Source of the DNA: Dasyornis broadbenti
Taxonomy: Eukaryota; Chordata; Aves; Passeriformes; Dasyornithidae
DNA: 64,000 nt
Direction: 5' to 3'
Assembly (NCBI GenBank): GCA_013397935.1
Contig: VZRN01004349.1
Span: 574,523 to 638,522, forward strand
Shown here piece by piece: positions 37,101 through 49,239 of this stretch (positions are counted from its first letter, which is position 1; each line of letters starts with the position of its first letter). Made by a program: the position numbers and the translations under genes. A model generated the notes under the pieces. The model searched no databases, had not been told where the DNA came from, and saw only the letters and a list, made by a program, of their open reading frames with translations.

Positions 37101-40100
37101 TTGTTCTAAGATTTAATTGGCTAGTTATAAAAGATAGCAAACATCTATTATAGAACCCAACGTGGTACTTAAGCATATATATTTAGACCTTCGCATCTGT
37201 TCCTAAACCCCCACACTCTCTTGGATGCAAAGAGAATTTACAATCCGGTGGAGAACCTTGAGTGCCAGATCATGTGACTAATTCAAAACACATTCAAAAT
37301 AGATGAAGAGTGGGCAGAGCTAGAATCTAAATACAACTTTAAAAAGCACAAGGAAAATACGTGGGCAGCTTCCCCTTGTGGTGGACAATACTATTTTTAA
37401 AGACTATGCTTACTATATAGTAAATTCTTTATTAAAATACAAATTAAACTAATTAGGTTTTATGTAGAAGAAATGATCAAATACAACATGAAGAAGGCAC
37501 TATCTTACAAAAGGGACATTGTAATACAGAACAGGGTTACTGCTCCTCTTTGAATCAGCAGTATACACCTTTGTGCAATGTAAATTTATTGCATGGCAGC
37601 GTAAAACATTATAAAAATTATAAAACATTAATCCTCTCTAAAAGAAAATGGCATCACATCATTGATTATCTTGTTTAAATGAGTGGAAAAAAGACAACTT
37701 ACATAATTCTCCTAACAAGTCAGTAGTGAATCTTTTTTTTTTCCTACACTATCACCTGAAATGCTTTGCCATTAGGGCAAGGAAAGACTTGAAAGATCAA
37801 AGTCACAGTGTGCTTGTGTCACGTTTTTCAACCCCAGTGTTCCTGAGACTCTCTGACCATTTATGTTTTAAAATCAGATGTGATGGTTTGTATTGTGGGT
37901 CTCGGTAGCAATTCAGGTGAGTATCATCTCAGCCACACCATAATGGGCAGTTCAACAAATAGTTCAGTATTTATGGAAGACACTTTTGGCACCAAGTTAC
38001 AGGACGAGGAGTATTAGCTTCTTGAATGAGCCTATTGGTTGAACATTGCTAAGTGCTGTTTAATAAGTGCTCTCTTTATTCTTCTCATGTGGAAGGCTGG
38101 ATTACCAAGATGATGGGCTTTGTAGGTGGAAGCAGGCAATTAAAATCTTTTTCAAAAGTGCAAACTCCTGTAAACTGAACAGGGGCATTCTGGGCATAAT
38201 CTTCAGTGGGGCATTTTATTTCTTTAATTTTACTTTAGTTGCTTTGAACTTTAACTTTGGTGTTGAATTGTTCTGTTTTTATTGGTGTAATTTCTATGCA
38301 GACCTCCCACACACATCTAATACAATATATTTCATGTTGTACTGTGCTTTTCTGTTCTTTCAGGCAAAATTTTCATTCAGGCTTGAGACTATTTCTGGGC
38401 TCCATGAAATTCCAGTGCTCCCGAAAGGTCAGCTAACTGCACCAAGGGGAAGACTGCTTCTACTTGGAGGTAGTAAGCATTCACCATCCTCTCTTGGGCT
38501 TACCCCTGCATCTCCCATATTAGGCTGTAACACTTCCAGGGGGGACCTATTTATTTTCAGATCTTTCCAAACACAGACAATTTGGTCACTGCCTTTGATC
38601 CCAGCAAAAATCTACCAGGACTGAGAAAAGTTTGCAGACGTATTTCAGCTGGTCAACACTTAGCGCAGGTGCACAGTTGTACTACTCAAATTTGGGTAGC
38701 TGCCATGAAGATACCTGCATCTGAGCTAGTCATTCTGGGTTCTGTTTGTAATTTGGAGAGGAGGTGAAATCCCTTTGAGATTCATCAGATCTGCCATGAA
38801 GAGTTCACAGTAGGAAAAGTTAAACCTTTATGCTGGAAATGCCTAAGAGGCATAAAAGAGAAAGATGTCTGAGCAGGATGGAAGAACTATTGGGAAAGTT
38901 TGTTTCTGGCAGATGGAGACTTTTCAACTGTCAGCATGTGAGAAAATGGGAAGCTGGCAACAAAGGAAGGAAATGTAAAAGGAGAGAAGGAAATTGCTAT
39001 TCAAAAGAGGCTAATCAAAATACATGAACGCATGCACTACACTGAAATTCCTGGACTCCTAAATGACCAAAAATATTTAAGTATGTTAAGAAGCCTGATG
39101 TTTTTTCCCTGAATTGCCTGGTTATTTTTCTTTCTGGATTTGCTTTTAACTAACTAAAATTCAGGTGGCTCTGCAAAGCTTGTAGGTTTGAGTGCTTTCA
39201 CCATCAACTGTCAAAGAAGCAATGAGCTGTAAGCCAGAGCTGTGACAAGGTGAATCTTCAGGGAAGTTTTCCTGGGAACCTTTAGATACCAGCTAGTCTT
39301 GAAGAGCTGAAGCTCTAAATTCCCCTTTCTAACAGCTGGAAAGTCTTTTTGCCTAGAGAGCATGCAAAACAGGCCACAAAAAGTACTGATCCTGGAATGT
39401 CCTTGGAAGATAAAGGCCCATGAACCCAAAACAGAATGTGCAGACCCAGTGCCTAAAACTATCAAGTGCTGAAGTGCGTGGCCAGAATTTACTTTGCGGA
39501 GTGTTTGATCTCATGCCAAAGTAACTCTCATTCTCCTACAAGTGCTCCTTTACAAGTTTAAAATTGTATAAAAGGATTTAGATTGTGGCAGTAGAGCATT
39601 TAAAAAATAAACCAACATCATCTAATAAGCAAAAATTCCCATTTCACTCACAGTATCACTGTGTCTTAAAACATTTGTTCTACTTTTATTAGGCCTCCAA
39701 CATAGTGACCCATACCACCAATAAGAGAGAATTTTGCCAAGTGAAACAAAGTATTTAACCATCTACAGGAAAAAATAGGTAAAGGAAAGGAAATTAAAAC
39801 TGTTTTGGACATCAAGGTGCAAGTCTGCAATCGTGAGCATAATTAAAATCTGGAATTAACAATTTTCCTGAGAAGTAAGAGAAATTTCATTGTTTTAATA
39901 ATCTGAATTGCACAATATACTGTAGGTTATAATCTCAACATGGCAGAAAAATGGATAAAATGGCCTTATGCCATTGTTAGTGTCTAATTTACAGGACACT
40001 AGAAGCCAGACGCTCTTGGTCAATGTGAATTTGCATAGCTCCATTGAGTTCAACAGACCCTTGAAGATCTACAGGCAAAGAAGGGAAAGAAGTGCACTCC

Positions 40101-41760
40101 TACGTACAGCAATTGGAGATTTATTAATTATGGAACAAGTGTTTACATCTCCATTTGAATGGAATACCATCTTATTTCTTTTGCAGCTCTTGAGCTCCTC
40201 AATGTAAAGATATTTGAAGCCGGCCTTAATTCAGTTCTGTTCTGAAGGTCTAACAATTTTTTTCAGAGCCTCTAATTCAGTTCATGAATTTTAAGTCTGT
40301 AATGAATTGGAATACGTGCTCTTGACACACCATAACTACATGATTACTTATGTAAAGAAGTACTGAGGATCTTAACTCTTCTGTCAAAATATACAAAATG
40401 CAAGTGCTAGGTTAAGAGCATATGTGAATGCCATCACAGAAGCCGATCACACATTTTCCTTTCAACACTTCTTTTCATCTGTATTTAGCATTTAGCAATA
40501 GTAACATACATTAAATGATTTGGAGCCTTTGCAGGTGTAATTAAGTGAATAAACACAAAAAGAGTGGAGAACATTTACCTCTCTAGCAAAACATAATATT
40601 TATCTTTCAGATATTGAACAAATGAATATTTGATCAGTACACTTGATTTTCTTCCTAATGTTACAAGGGTATCAAGCAGCCACAAAAAACAATTTTAGTC
40701 AAAATCTTAGCTAATGTGTAATTTTCACAAACTGAGACAAAAACTCTTTAATTGAACAACAAATTTCAGAGAAATTTAGCAAAAAGTTTTATTTAAAAAA
40801 ATAATTGAAATTTAGACAGGGAAAAAGAAAGTATGTGTATGAAAGAAGACTGTGGTTCCAGAAAGATCCCTACAGAAAGTTTAAGGGCTTAAATTAACTG
40901 TGATCTTCTAGAATAAGGAGAAAGGTGGAATATAAAAGTCCAGAGCTGCATTTAGCACAAAACCAAAATGCTTAAAAGGCAAGGAAGTAACCCTTATAGA
41001 ATTCAGCAAACTTTAATATTTAATATTAACCCCCCAAAAATATTAGTTGTTAGCATTTCCTTATCTGAAAATATTAATTGCAACTGTAAATAGTTATCAG
41101 CGGATCATTAGGGCTGGAAGTTTTTTAATGATTTTTCCAAAGAATCAAAGATTAGTCACATTCCTCTGCTATTTGGCAGGCCTGTCCTCCACTGATGAGG
41201 AAAAGCCTCTGGCTAAAAGCAGCTACTCCTAAGAGGCTTCATTGGGTTCCCTGGCTCTGAGCTATCTGATCTTCCAAAGCCTATCCTGATGAAAAGCTGT
41301 ACTATCCTCCAAACCTTTAGAACAAGCAGATGCCAGTACAGTGCAAAGGCTGAGTTGATTAATGCTTGTAAGGGCTTGCAAAAATTGAATGTTTACATTC
41401 AGGAAAATACATCCAACTCTATCTGGGATTTGGAAGCCAAAAGGCTCTCTGGCCTTCAGCTTGCTTGGGTGTTTGTTATAACACGCTTCCAAGGACAAAT
41501 TTTACAAGGCTGCCCATGCAAACTGGTGACACTTGTGAGCAGAGCTGGCATGGACAGCTCCTGAAAACAAGTGATTTATGGTTCCAGAAGGAGGGATGAG
41601 AAAAAGAGATGCAATATTTCCACTGCTGATTGACATTACCACATTCAAATTCCTTAGTCTTACAGTACAATATATTTTCATACAGGATTTACTTGATTGA
41701 TTGGAGGTCAATACAATTATTTTTGGCTTTAAACCAATCCAGAGCAAGAGAGATATTTTT
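28790..41760. other. Gene-less DNA, 29-42 kb
   Basis: It contains the purine-rich tract at 34 kb and otherwise AT-rich unique sequence. The longest open stretch in the whole window lies here, 185 codons at 38,067-38,624 plus, but its first codon is GTG. The first in-frame ATG is at 38,334, leaving 97 codons of hydrophobic then mixed sequence with no known domain. I do not call it a gene. Confidence 0.55.
34028..34270 (+). repeat. Purine-rich poly-A tract with one N
   Basis: A nearly pure A/G strand for about 240 bases, including uninterrupted A from about 34,098 to 34,136 and again from 34,138, with an N at 34,162 and GAAA/GAAAAA units after it. A separate GGA/GAA-rich stretch lies just upstream at about 33,905-33,950. 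Confidence 0.9.
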
Positions 41761-41766
41761 CAACAC

Positions 41767-41773
41767 TTTTTTT

Positions 41774-41806
<33 letters not shown>
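41767..41806 (+). repeat. Poly-T tract
   Basis: Forty bases of T interrupted by one C at 41,775. It equals a poly-A tail on the minus strand, but no recognisable retroelement or processed gene copy lies at its other side. Confidence 0.92.
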
Positions 41807-41807
<1 letters not shown>

Positions 41808-41809
41808 GC

Positions 41810-44800
41810 CTAGAATATCACTACCTTACAGGACTTTCTGCAGATAAATCCTTCACCATACGATCATGACTTTTGTCAAAAGCCTCTTAAAATGCAAAGC
41901 AGTAAAATTTGCTTTAATAGGACACTGAAAATATCTTGAGAGTTTTCTTTCTAAAGAGAGGATATATTTCTTAGCCTTGTTTTCAGAAAAAAAAGGACTT
42001 AAACTCACAGATATAAAATTATTATTATTGTTCATATTTCAAAACTCATCTCAATTTCACTAGCAGAAAAACTGCAGAGTATATCTCGGTATGATAGATA
42101 TCAGTCATGCTGCTCGAAGCAGATCTAGAAAGTGCTTGTATAATATGATGGAGGCAGCAGAATTTGGGCTAAGGCAACATCTATGGCTGTGACTAATTAG
42201 ACCGAGGCACCAAATGGATTCCATAACGATTGCCTGCCCATGTGGCATTTACCACATGGCTAGTATGGAAAAAGGGGAGCTTTGTACAAGGCTGGAACAG
42301 TACATCAGTCAGATGCTAATTGTCCTGAAACTAGTTTCCCCTTTTTATCCCATTGCTCAAGTCAACCACAACTAGAAGGCAGATCTGAAAATAAATAAGA
42401 GTAAATGGGGGACCCAGGGACTGACAGATCCAGCCTTTGGTAACTGAACATCATTGCTGCATGCATGATTTGGCCTCATAATTTTTTTACAAAAATTGTT
42501 CCTCATAGTTTCTCTGTATAGACAGTCCTGTTGGAAGCAAAGACCAGAGTTAAACTGTAGGATTTAGGAGTGCTCTGTTGTGGTTGAAAGAGGGTGAATA
42601 CCCTCTTTCCTCTTACCACAAACCCAGGTTTCCACATAAGAACATCTGAGTCCAAGCAGGAAGGAAGTTGTGGTACACTTTAGTGCATCTATGATGAGAT
42701 AAGGAGGGGACCAGAATTTCATTACTACATAAAGTATCTACCACAGAATATAAACACACCTGATATGTGACTTTGCAGATGTGGGAAATTAATCTACTAA
42801 GCAGAATAAAGCAATCTTAAAGGAAAAGTGTTGAACCACCACTGTGCACCAAATTCTGAAATCCCACTTTCCAAAGTTGCTCCCTCATGCCACATACTTG
42901 CACCGTTCATCCATTAAAACACAGTTTCATTAGTCATGCTGGACAGGCACACAACAGTTCACACATGGAAGTGCTTGAAACTTCAGTTGTGCTGAAATGA
43001 ATTGCTTGTGGTTGATCAAGGTGATAAAAGGGGGCTATCTTCTCTCCCTCTCACACATAGCTTCTTGCTCAAACACATTAAAGAAACAGAGAGCTGACAC
43101 TGAGGAAAGTATCCACGGTTTCCTATTTTAAATATCAGTGGAATATCATGACTGAAAAAAAACAGATGACCTGAAAAGTTCAAAATATTTCTCAGTCCTT
43201 CAAAGTGAAGATATCACATTTTAGAAACTTGATACAATTTCTTTAAAGGGCAGAAGTCAGAAAACTTGAAAGCGGCTCATCCATTCTAAGTTCCTACTTT
43301 CCAACTGAATCAGTCTTTTTCTAGGAGATTCTTTGAGTTGGAGGTCTGTTTCTGAACTATATATAGAGATCACATCCCACTGCAATATTTGGAATCACAT
43401 GTGGAAACCAGCTGAAACAGCTGTCTCATATTTTGAAGCCAGGCTATTAATTGTTAAGTACCCATCAGCATACAGGCATTCATCCCATTCACAAACCTGT
43501 ATCTACAGAGCTTTATAATACAAGCAAAAATAAATATTCTATGAAACATCTTGGCATGGAACATTCTTTCCAAAGACCATATTCTGCACAACCTTAAGTA
43601 TGCCTGCACAGGGAATTTGCCCATTACAACTGCAGTAGAATAAGCTCTCCCTGTAAGGGCTACCAGAACAGCTATTCAATGAATACTTCACTCCAGAATA
43701 AAAGTGATTTAATATCAAAATAATTATTCCACTGGGATTTACTTTACCATTGGTAAGCTGGACAATTTCCTGTTTCCAATTTTCCTGTTCCAACAGGAAT
43801 ACCTACCTGAAGGTTTTAATCGTGTACTAAAAATAGAAAAAAGTCAAATGTTGTTTGAGCTTTCATTATACTTCTGTTAAAATGAACATTATTTATTTGT
43901 TCAAATATGGTCCAATTTATGTGATATTATTAATTATTTCTACACTGGTAGAGACCTTGAAATTCAGCAATCAGTTACTGCACATCTGTAGCAAATATTG
44001 CAGAATAATTTGGTGAAGGGATTTTGTTCACAACATTGCTACACTTTCTAATAAAGCAGAAATGCCTTTTAGACTGGCTTCAATAAAATTACTTCCTATG
44101 CATATATAAATAGAGATTTTATTCATAAAACTGGAAAGTCTTTTGGCACAGTCTCACTCCTTTGGATATGATAATGTTTTCTTTTTGCTTTAAGGACTTT
44201 CTTTGCTAGAGATCACATATTGGCATTCATTAGATAACATTCTTATATTTTAAAAATGCTTTGTGTGAAATATTTTTAAAGGAAAAACAAGTGTGACTAA
44301 ATGTTTCTTTCACTCACTTATGCCAGAAATGCTAAAATTCAAAGGGAGTTAAAGGTTTTGGTCACATCACACTTTCACTCCTACTTTTCCCTTTCTCCAT
44401 CATGGCCTTCTCATCGCCTTCTAGGATATCATAAGTTAAACAAGGACTGTTGACTTCCCATTGTATTTTCTGCTTTTTTTCAGCGTCACATCAGATGCTT
44501 ATTGTAGTTCAAACATTTCTGATAGAACTTAATCTTTTGAATCATTTAAATGTCTACGACTGAGACTTTTCATATACCTACAATATGAGGCAGTTTATGC
44601 AGCATAAGTTTAAACAACTGAAGAGCTTTTTTCTTCCACCACTTCCTCTATGAAATCTATGAGATATGCTCACACAATGGGGATCAGACCCATGCTGAAC
44701 TAATATTTGCCTTTAAGTGGTGACTTGAGGCCAAATTGACAAGAGACGAGGAATTAAAATTTCTCAGGAAAGTCCAGTCTCCATAAAGTTCATTCCTCAG

Positions 44801-47800
44801 CTGCTTGTTTGAAAAGTAAACCAAGGAGATAGAGTTTGATTAGCTGATATAAGTGCAGATCCTTCAAATGCAAAAATGAAATTATCTTAACAAGCTTTGC
44901 TCCTTGTACCTTATACCTGAACATCCCCAGAAACTTTGGATGCATTTAATCAGCCTAAAGACTTATCTTTTTCATATTGACAATATGTGAAGGGAAAACC
45001 CTAATCCCAGAAAAGAGGTAGACTGATAAAAAAAGAGAATGAGCAATTGCATATTTCAGAAAAGAATATAAAAAGTTAGTGTAAATTCCATCTTTTATAT
45101 AAACAAAGAAGTTTGTCTATACTTGTGTCCTTGAGCAGCACCCAAAAAGAAATACAAAGGACCAGATCAGTGTATGAATGTATGAATTGCATGAATTGTA
45201 TGTATGAATTCTCAATCTCCTCTTGCAGGTCATAGCTGTTAACCCTCTTTTAAATCTGGGAACTTGACACTTCTCTTCAGTAACTGAGGAACTAGAGTCA
45301 TTCTGAAACAGCTGCCTGAGGATTGCTGTTCACCCTGGAGGAGACACATAAGGTACTGGCCGACTTGTTTCTCCTGGAACTTGAACCACATCTGATCTAG
45401 TGGGAATCACTAATCTCCATGCTATTAGCCATTCTGCTCCGCAAACCATGCCAAGGTGCCAAGGTACCAAGCTCCAAGGGTTAAACTCAGAGAAGCAATC
45501 ACTATTGTGCTATTATTGAGAGTCATAAGATCATCATATAGTTATACAATGAACATTTTTGCTATTGATGTTATAGCCATTCTAGCCAGCTGAAATGCAT
45601 TTCTATCCTTGAAGCTCAATTTCTGTGTAGCTCTGTGTCTGTGTAAGATCTAAATATTTATCAGACCACTGTCATTGGAGAATGACTCTTCACCTTCTGT
45701 TAGCACTCAGGTAGGAGTACAGAAAAGTAAGCTCCCAGGCTTTAAGCTTAAGCTGTAATATTTTAGTGAAACACATTCTGAGTGTATCTTTTGTAAGATG
45801 AAAAACCAGATACCAAAAGTGTGATAAGAAAGAGAATTATTGTGTGAACTTTGTCATGGGAAAACAATAAAACAGGCATCTACAAACTCCTTGCTGCTAA
45901 AATTTTGGAAGTTATTCTGATGCCTTTCAACAGAAACTTGAGTATGTATGCAGTTTTAAGCACCTATGAAAAGGTGGGAGGGGTGATGCGGGGGTGTTGA
46001 ATACCACTAGCATTTAAATGTCAACCCTGGCTGCCTGAAGAGGTATTTATGTGCCTACATTCTCCTTGTGAATCTAGGTCTTTAATGTTTAATGTGGATG
46101 TTACTGATTGCTAGAGTGAGATGAATAATTCACAATTAGCAATGTATTCATCCAGCCTAGCTCTTTCTGCTTGCAGAATGTGCAACAGTAAATCTAGATT
46201 TTCCTGAATTTATTTGCTTTATTCCTTTAGAAGGATTGCAAACAGCTTCTGTCAGAGATTTGTCCATCACAATAGAATTCTGAGCTTCATAAATTAAACT
46301 GTAAGAGTTCAGATTATTCAGTGCATTTTTCTGATCTCTGATCATGGTTTCTAATAGGTTTTGAACCTCTTGGGGAGTTTCAGTAGATAAAGAAGATTAA
46401 GAAATTTTAGGGCAGTTTAATTCTTATCCTCTTTAGTCACATAGCTTTTCAGGAATTCATATCCACCAAAATTAGCTTGCTATTGAATACCTTTCCTGAA
46501 AACTGAGCTGAAGTTACTGTTTCTTTCACTCTGTTGGAAAGTCTTTGCATAGAAGACTTACGAACTTGAGTAAGGGCAGGGGGGGAACCAGAGAAGCCTG
46601 ATAGATCAGTCTCAGTCATCACGTTTTGTCACATACATCTTCGTTCTCTTGGACTGCAAATTTTTACAGTCAATCCATGGCATTGCTACCTCCCAGACTG
46701 TTGAAGTCACCCATTCTCAGTGGGACAGCTGGAGATGCCACTGTTGTCCATCTCTCTGAGTGATGTGAGTCTCTGAAGCTGCCCTTTTATCTTGAGACAT
46801 CAAACCTGTACAGCAACAGGCAGCGTTAATCCAGTTAGACAAGAGACTGCAGTCTCTTAAGTACTTACAGTAAATCCCTAATAACACAAAACCTATTCTT
46901 GTATCAGTTTTGCACCCAGGTGTACTGCTTCTCTGTTTCCTCTGCACAATAATAAATGACACCTATTGTGTAGAATGGTGCAAATAAAGCCTGTTTGCTC
47001 AAGACTTTGTGGAAAGCAAGTGCAAAAGGAATAGAAAATGGATGTAGAACTCAATCAAAAATGCACAGAAGATATTTTAGAGTATTTGTCTAGCTCTTAA
47101 TGATTAAACAACCAACATGTCAAGCAGCTGCCATACAGAATACATTCACTGCTTGTTTGGCAGTTTAAGGCACCTAATGTACTCCAATGCAAAATGCTGA
47201 TGTTTTATTAACATGTCAAGCTTTTTAATGTGTCTTTAATTAAACATTAAAAAAATTCTCCAGGATAAATGTTTTGATAAAATTCCAGTATTTGTCACTG
47301 CTTTCCAACCATGTGCTCTATCCAGTACACCTCTACAAAACCAAGTGCACTATAGCAATGGGAATATTCTAAATGTCCATCTTGGTGTTAGAATAACAAT
47401 TATTTTGCTTCAGTTTCTTCTCTGGACAGTCTCATCTCTTCTTTCTCTGGAAGTGGAGAGGTTCATACTGTCTCGGGTTTCAAACAGGTAACCCATTTAC
47501 AATAACAAATCAGTCATTTGCTTCTTTAATCAGATCTTGGCCAAACCTGGGTAGATTCAATGTGGACACACCACAGCAGAAAGAGCAGAGTCTCCTCTAG
47601 ACATTTCCACAAGGACCCTCTTGACTCCATGAAATTTACAGAAACCTTGAAAATATTAGAGAACGCTTCTTAGATACATATTTTGAGTTTATTATAGCAG
47701 CATATTTTGACGTTATGCCACTGGGAAAAAAGACAGTGGTGAGTAACATGTAATAAGTGATCCACAAAATATAGCAACTGAATTGCTGCCACAAGCAGCT

Positions 47801-48750
47801 GGAACTGAATGAATATTAAAACCTCTTTTGATGTTCAACTTCTAATAGCACTTACATTTCACATACCATCCAGCTTGGATAATAGTAATATCAAACTCAA
47901 GCGTCTGTTGCCGGTTAGCTTTAATTCCATAAGTTTACATGTAATTCCTTATGTTTCAACATAGTAGTAGTAGTTCAAATTTCCTCTAACCTGAAAGAAT
48001 ATTTAAAAGCCCCTAAAATGCTTTTCTGTATAATGAATAAATAAATAAATAAATAAATAAATAGATATATAAATTACAGTTTGATGATATTTCTGCAAAA
48101 TTTAGTTTCATTAGTAGAGTTCTTAAACTTAGATCCTCCCATAATTTGAGCATAAGAGTAATACGTATAGGATACAGGTGATACATAAACTTTTGATGTG
48201 GATTTTGATTTAGGAGAACCTAACTTACACTCTTCCGGGCAACATCACTGCACTGACAACAGATCACAAGAGAGCACATCCAAGGAAATACCCAAGCCAA
48301 CTGCAGTCCTTTACATTTCTGTTTATAGAAATATTAACATGTGGTGCTTACTCAAAGTGACCATGTTCCAGTACATTTCATAGCCTAACATAACCAGGAG
48401 ATATTCATGCCTTTGAGCACATAACATTTTGAAAACTACAGTTGATACAACAGGTAACTAATCACATGGAAAAATCTTTCCACAAATATTTCAGAAGAAG
48501 GAAGTTTTCCCACACCTGTGGCCAAACAGTACAAAAAAAAGAGGATGTTTTAAAGGAATGTTCTTGTCACAAAACCCCGTATTCATAAGATCTAGACTGG
48601 TCCCCAGGGGGTGAATAAAAAATACACTGCTAGAGTTACAGTAACTCTCGCTCTTGGAAAAGAGAATCTGATAACAAACTCAACTGACCTTTCCTTCATC
48701 GGCAAAAGCTTCTTGAAATCCAAAGGTTTTTGAAAGTTTTTTCAAGTCCT
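41810..48750. other. Gene-less DNA, 42-49 kb
   Basis: All frames are under 90 codons and no interspersed repeat is recognised. The stretch 46,990-47,300 is AT-rich, with a TTTAATTAAAC core and other homeodomain-like sites. It looks like the sort of sequence often conserved as non-coding elements, but I cannot test that here. Confidence 0.55.
48036..48063 (+). repeat. (AAAT)n microsatellite
   Basis: About seven tandem AAAT units followed by AGATATATAAAT. It lies 700 bases from the CR1 tail at 48,761 and is not part of it. Confidence 0.9.
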
Positions 48751-48760
48751 TTCATCAAAT

Positions 48761-49238
48761 ATCATAGAATCATTAAGGCTGAAAAAGGCCCTTAAGAACA
48801 TCGAGTCTGACCATTAATCTGGCACTGTCATGTCCACCACTAAACCATGTCCCTAAGTGTCACATCTACACATTTTTTGAACACTACCAGGAATGGCAAT
48901 TTCATCAGTTCCCCAGGGAGCCTGTTCCAAAGCCTGACCACTCTTTCAGTGAAGAAATTTTTCCTAATGTCCAATCTAAACCTTCCCTGGTGCAGCTGGA
49001 GGTTCTTTCCTCTTGTCCTATTGCTTGTTACGTGGAAGAAGAGGCCAACCCCCACCTGGCTACAACCTCCTTTCAGGGAGTTGTAGAGAGCAACAAGGTC
49101 CCCCCTGAGCCTCTTTTTCTCTGGGCTAAACACCCCCAGCTCCCTCAGCTGCTCCTCATGGCTTATGCTCCAGACCCTTCACCAGCTTCATTGCCCTTCT
49201 CTGGACATGTTATGGCAGCACAATATCTTTCTTGTAGA
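48761..49238 (-). mobile_element. CR1 LINE, 5'-truncated 3' end
   Basis: A typical 5'-truncated CR1 insertion on the minus strand. Its 3' terminus lies at 48,761, where the plus strand reads ATCATAGAATCAT, the reverse complement of the ATGATTCTATGAT tail characteristic of avian CR1. From there it carries a 3' UTR of about 80 bases, then the C-terminal part of ORF2, and stops near 49,238 in a segment resembling YKKDI of the ORF2 protein. CR1 elements usually lack poly-A tails and clear target duplications, and none is seen here. About 0.48 kb remains of an element several kilobases long when complete. It is less decayed than the LINE at 60-61 kb, so it is probably a younger insertion. Confidence 0.95.
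48840..49133 (-). pseudogene. CR1 ORF2 C-terminal remnant
   Basis: An open minus-strand frame of 97 codons ending in TAG at 48,840-48,842. It contains [19 protein letters not shown] near the N-end, then [16 protein letters not shown] and LWNRLPGEL, and ends in VDVTLRDMV. These are the standard C-terminal blocks of CR1-family ORF2, which encodes the endonuclease and reverse transcriptase. The first codon is GTG inside the element, not a real start: the coding sequence continues upstream as EEQLRELG and, past a small frameshift near 49,160, as [13 protein letters not shown]. The natural stop is kept. The endonuclease and RT catalytic domains are absent, so the fragment is not functional. It is the only open frame in the window whose translation matches a known protein family throughout. 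Confidence 0.9.
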
Positions 49239-49239
49239 T

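Noticed and set aside
37231..37330. Second MIR-like SINE (segment with GAGTGGGCAGAGCTAGAATC)
   Set aside because: Only one block resembles the antisense MIR. The neighbouring blocks are missing or out of order, so it is too weak to call.
38067..38624. 185-codon open frame as a possible gene
   Set aside because: It begins at GTG, has only 97 codons after the first ATG and shows no recognisable protein features. It is kept as a low-interest observation and not as a CDS.
41700..41806. Poly-T as the tail of a processed gene copy on the minus strand
   Set aside because: The sequence on the relevant side shows no spliced-gene-like open frame and no target duplication.
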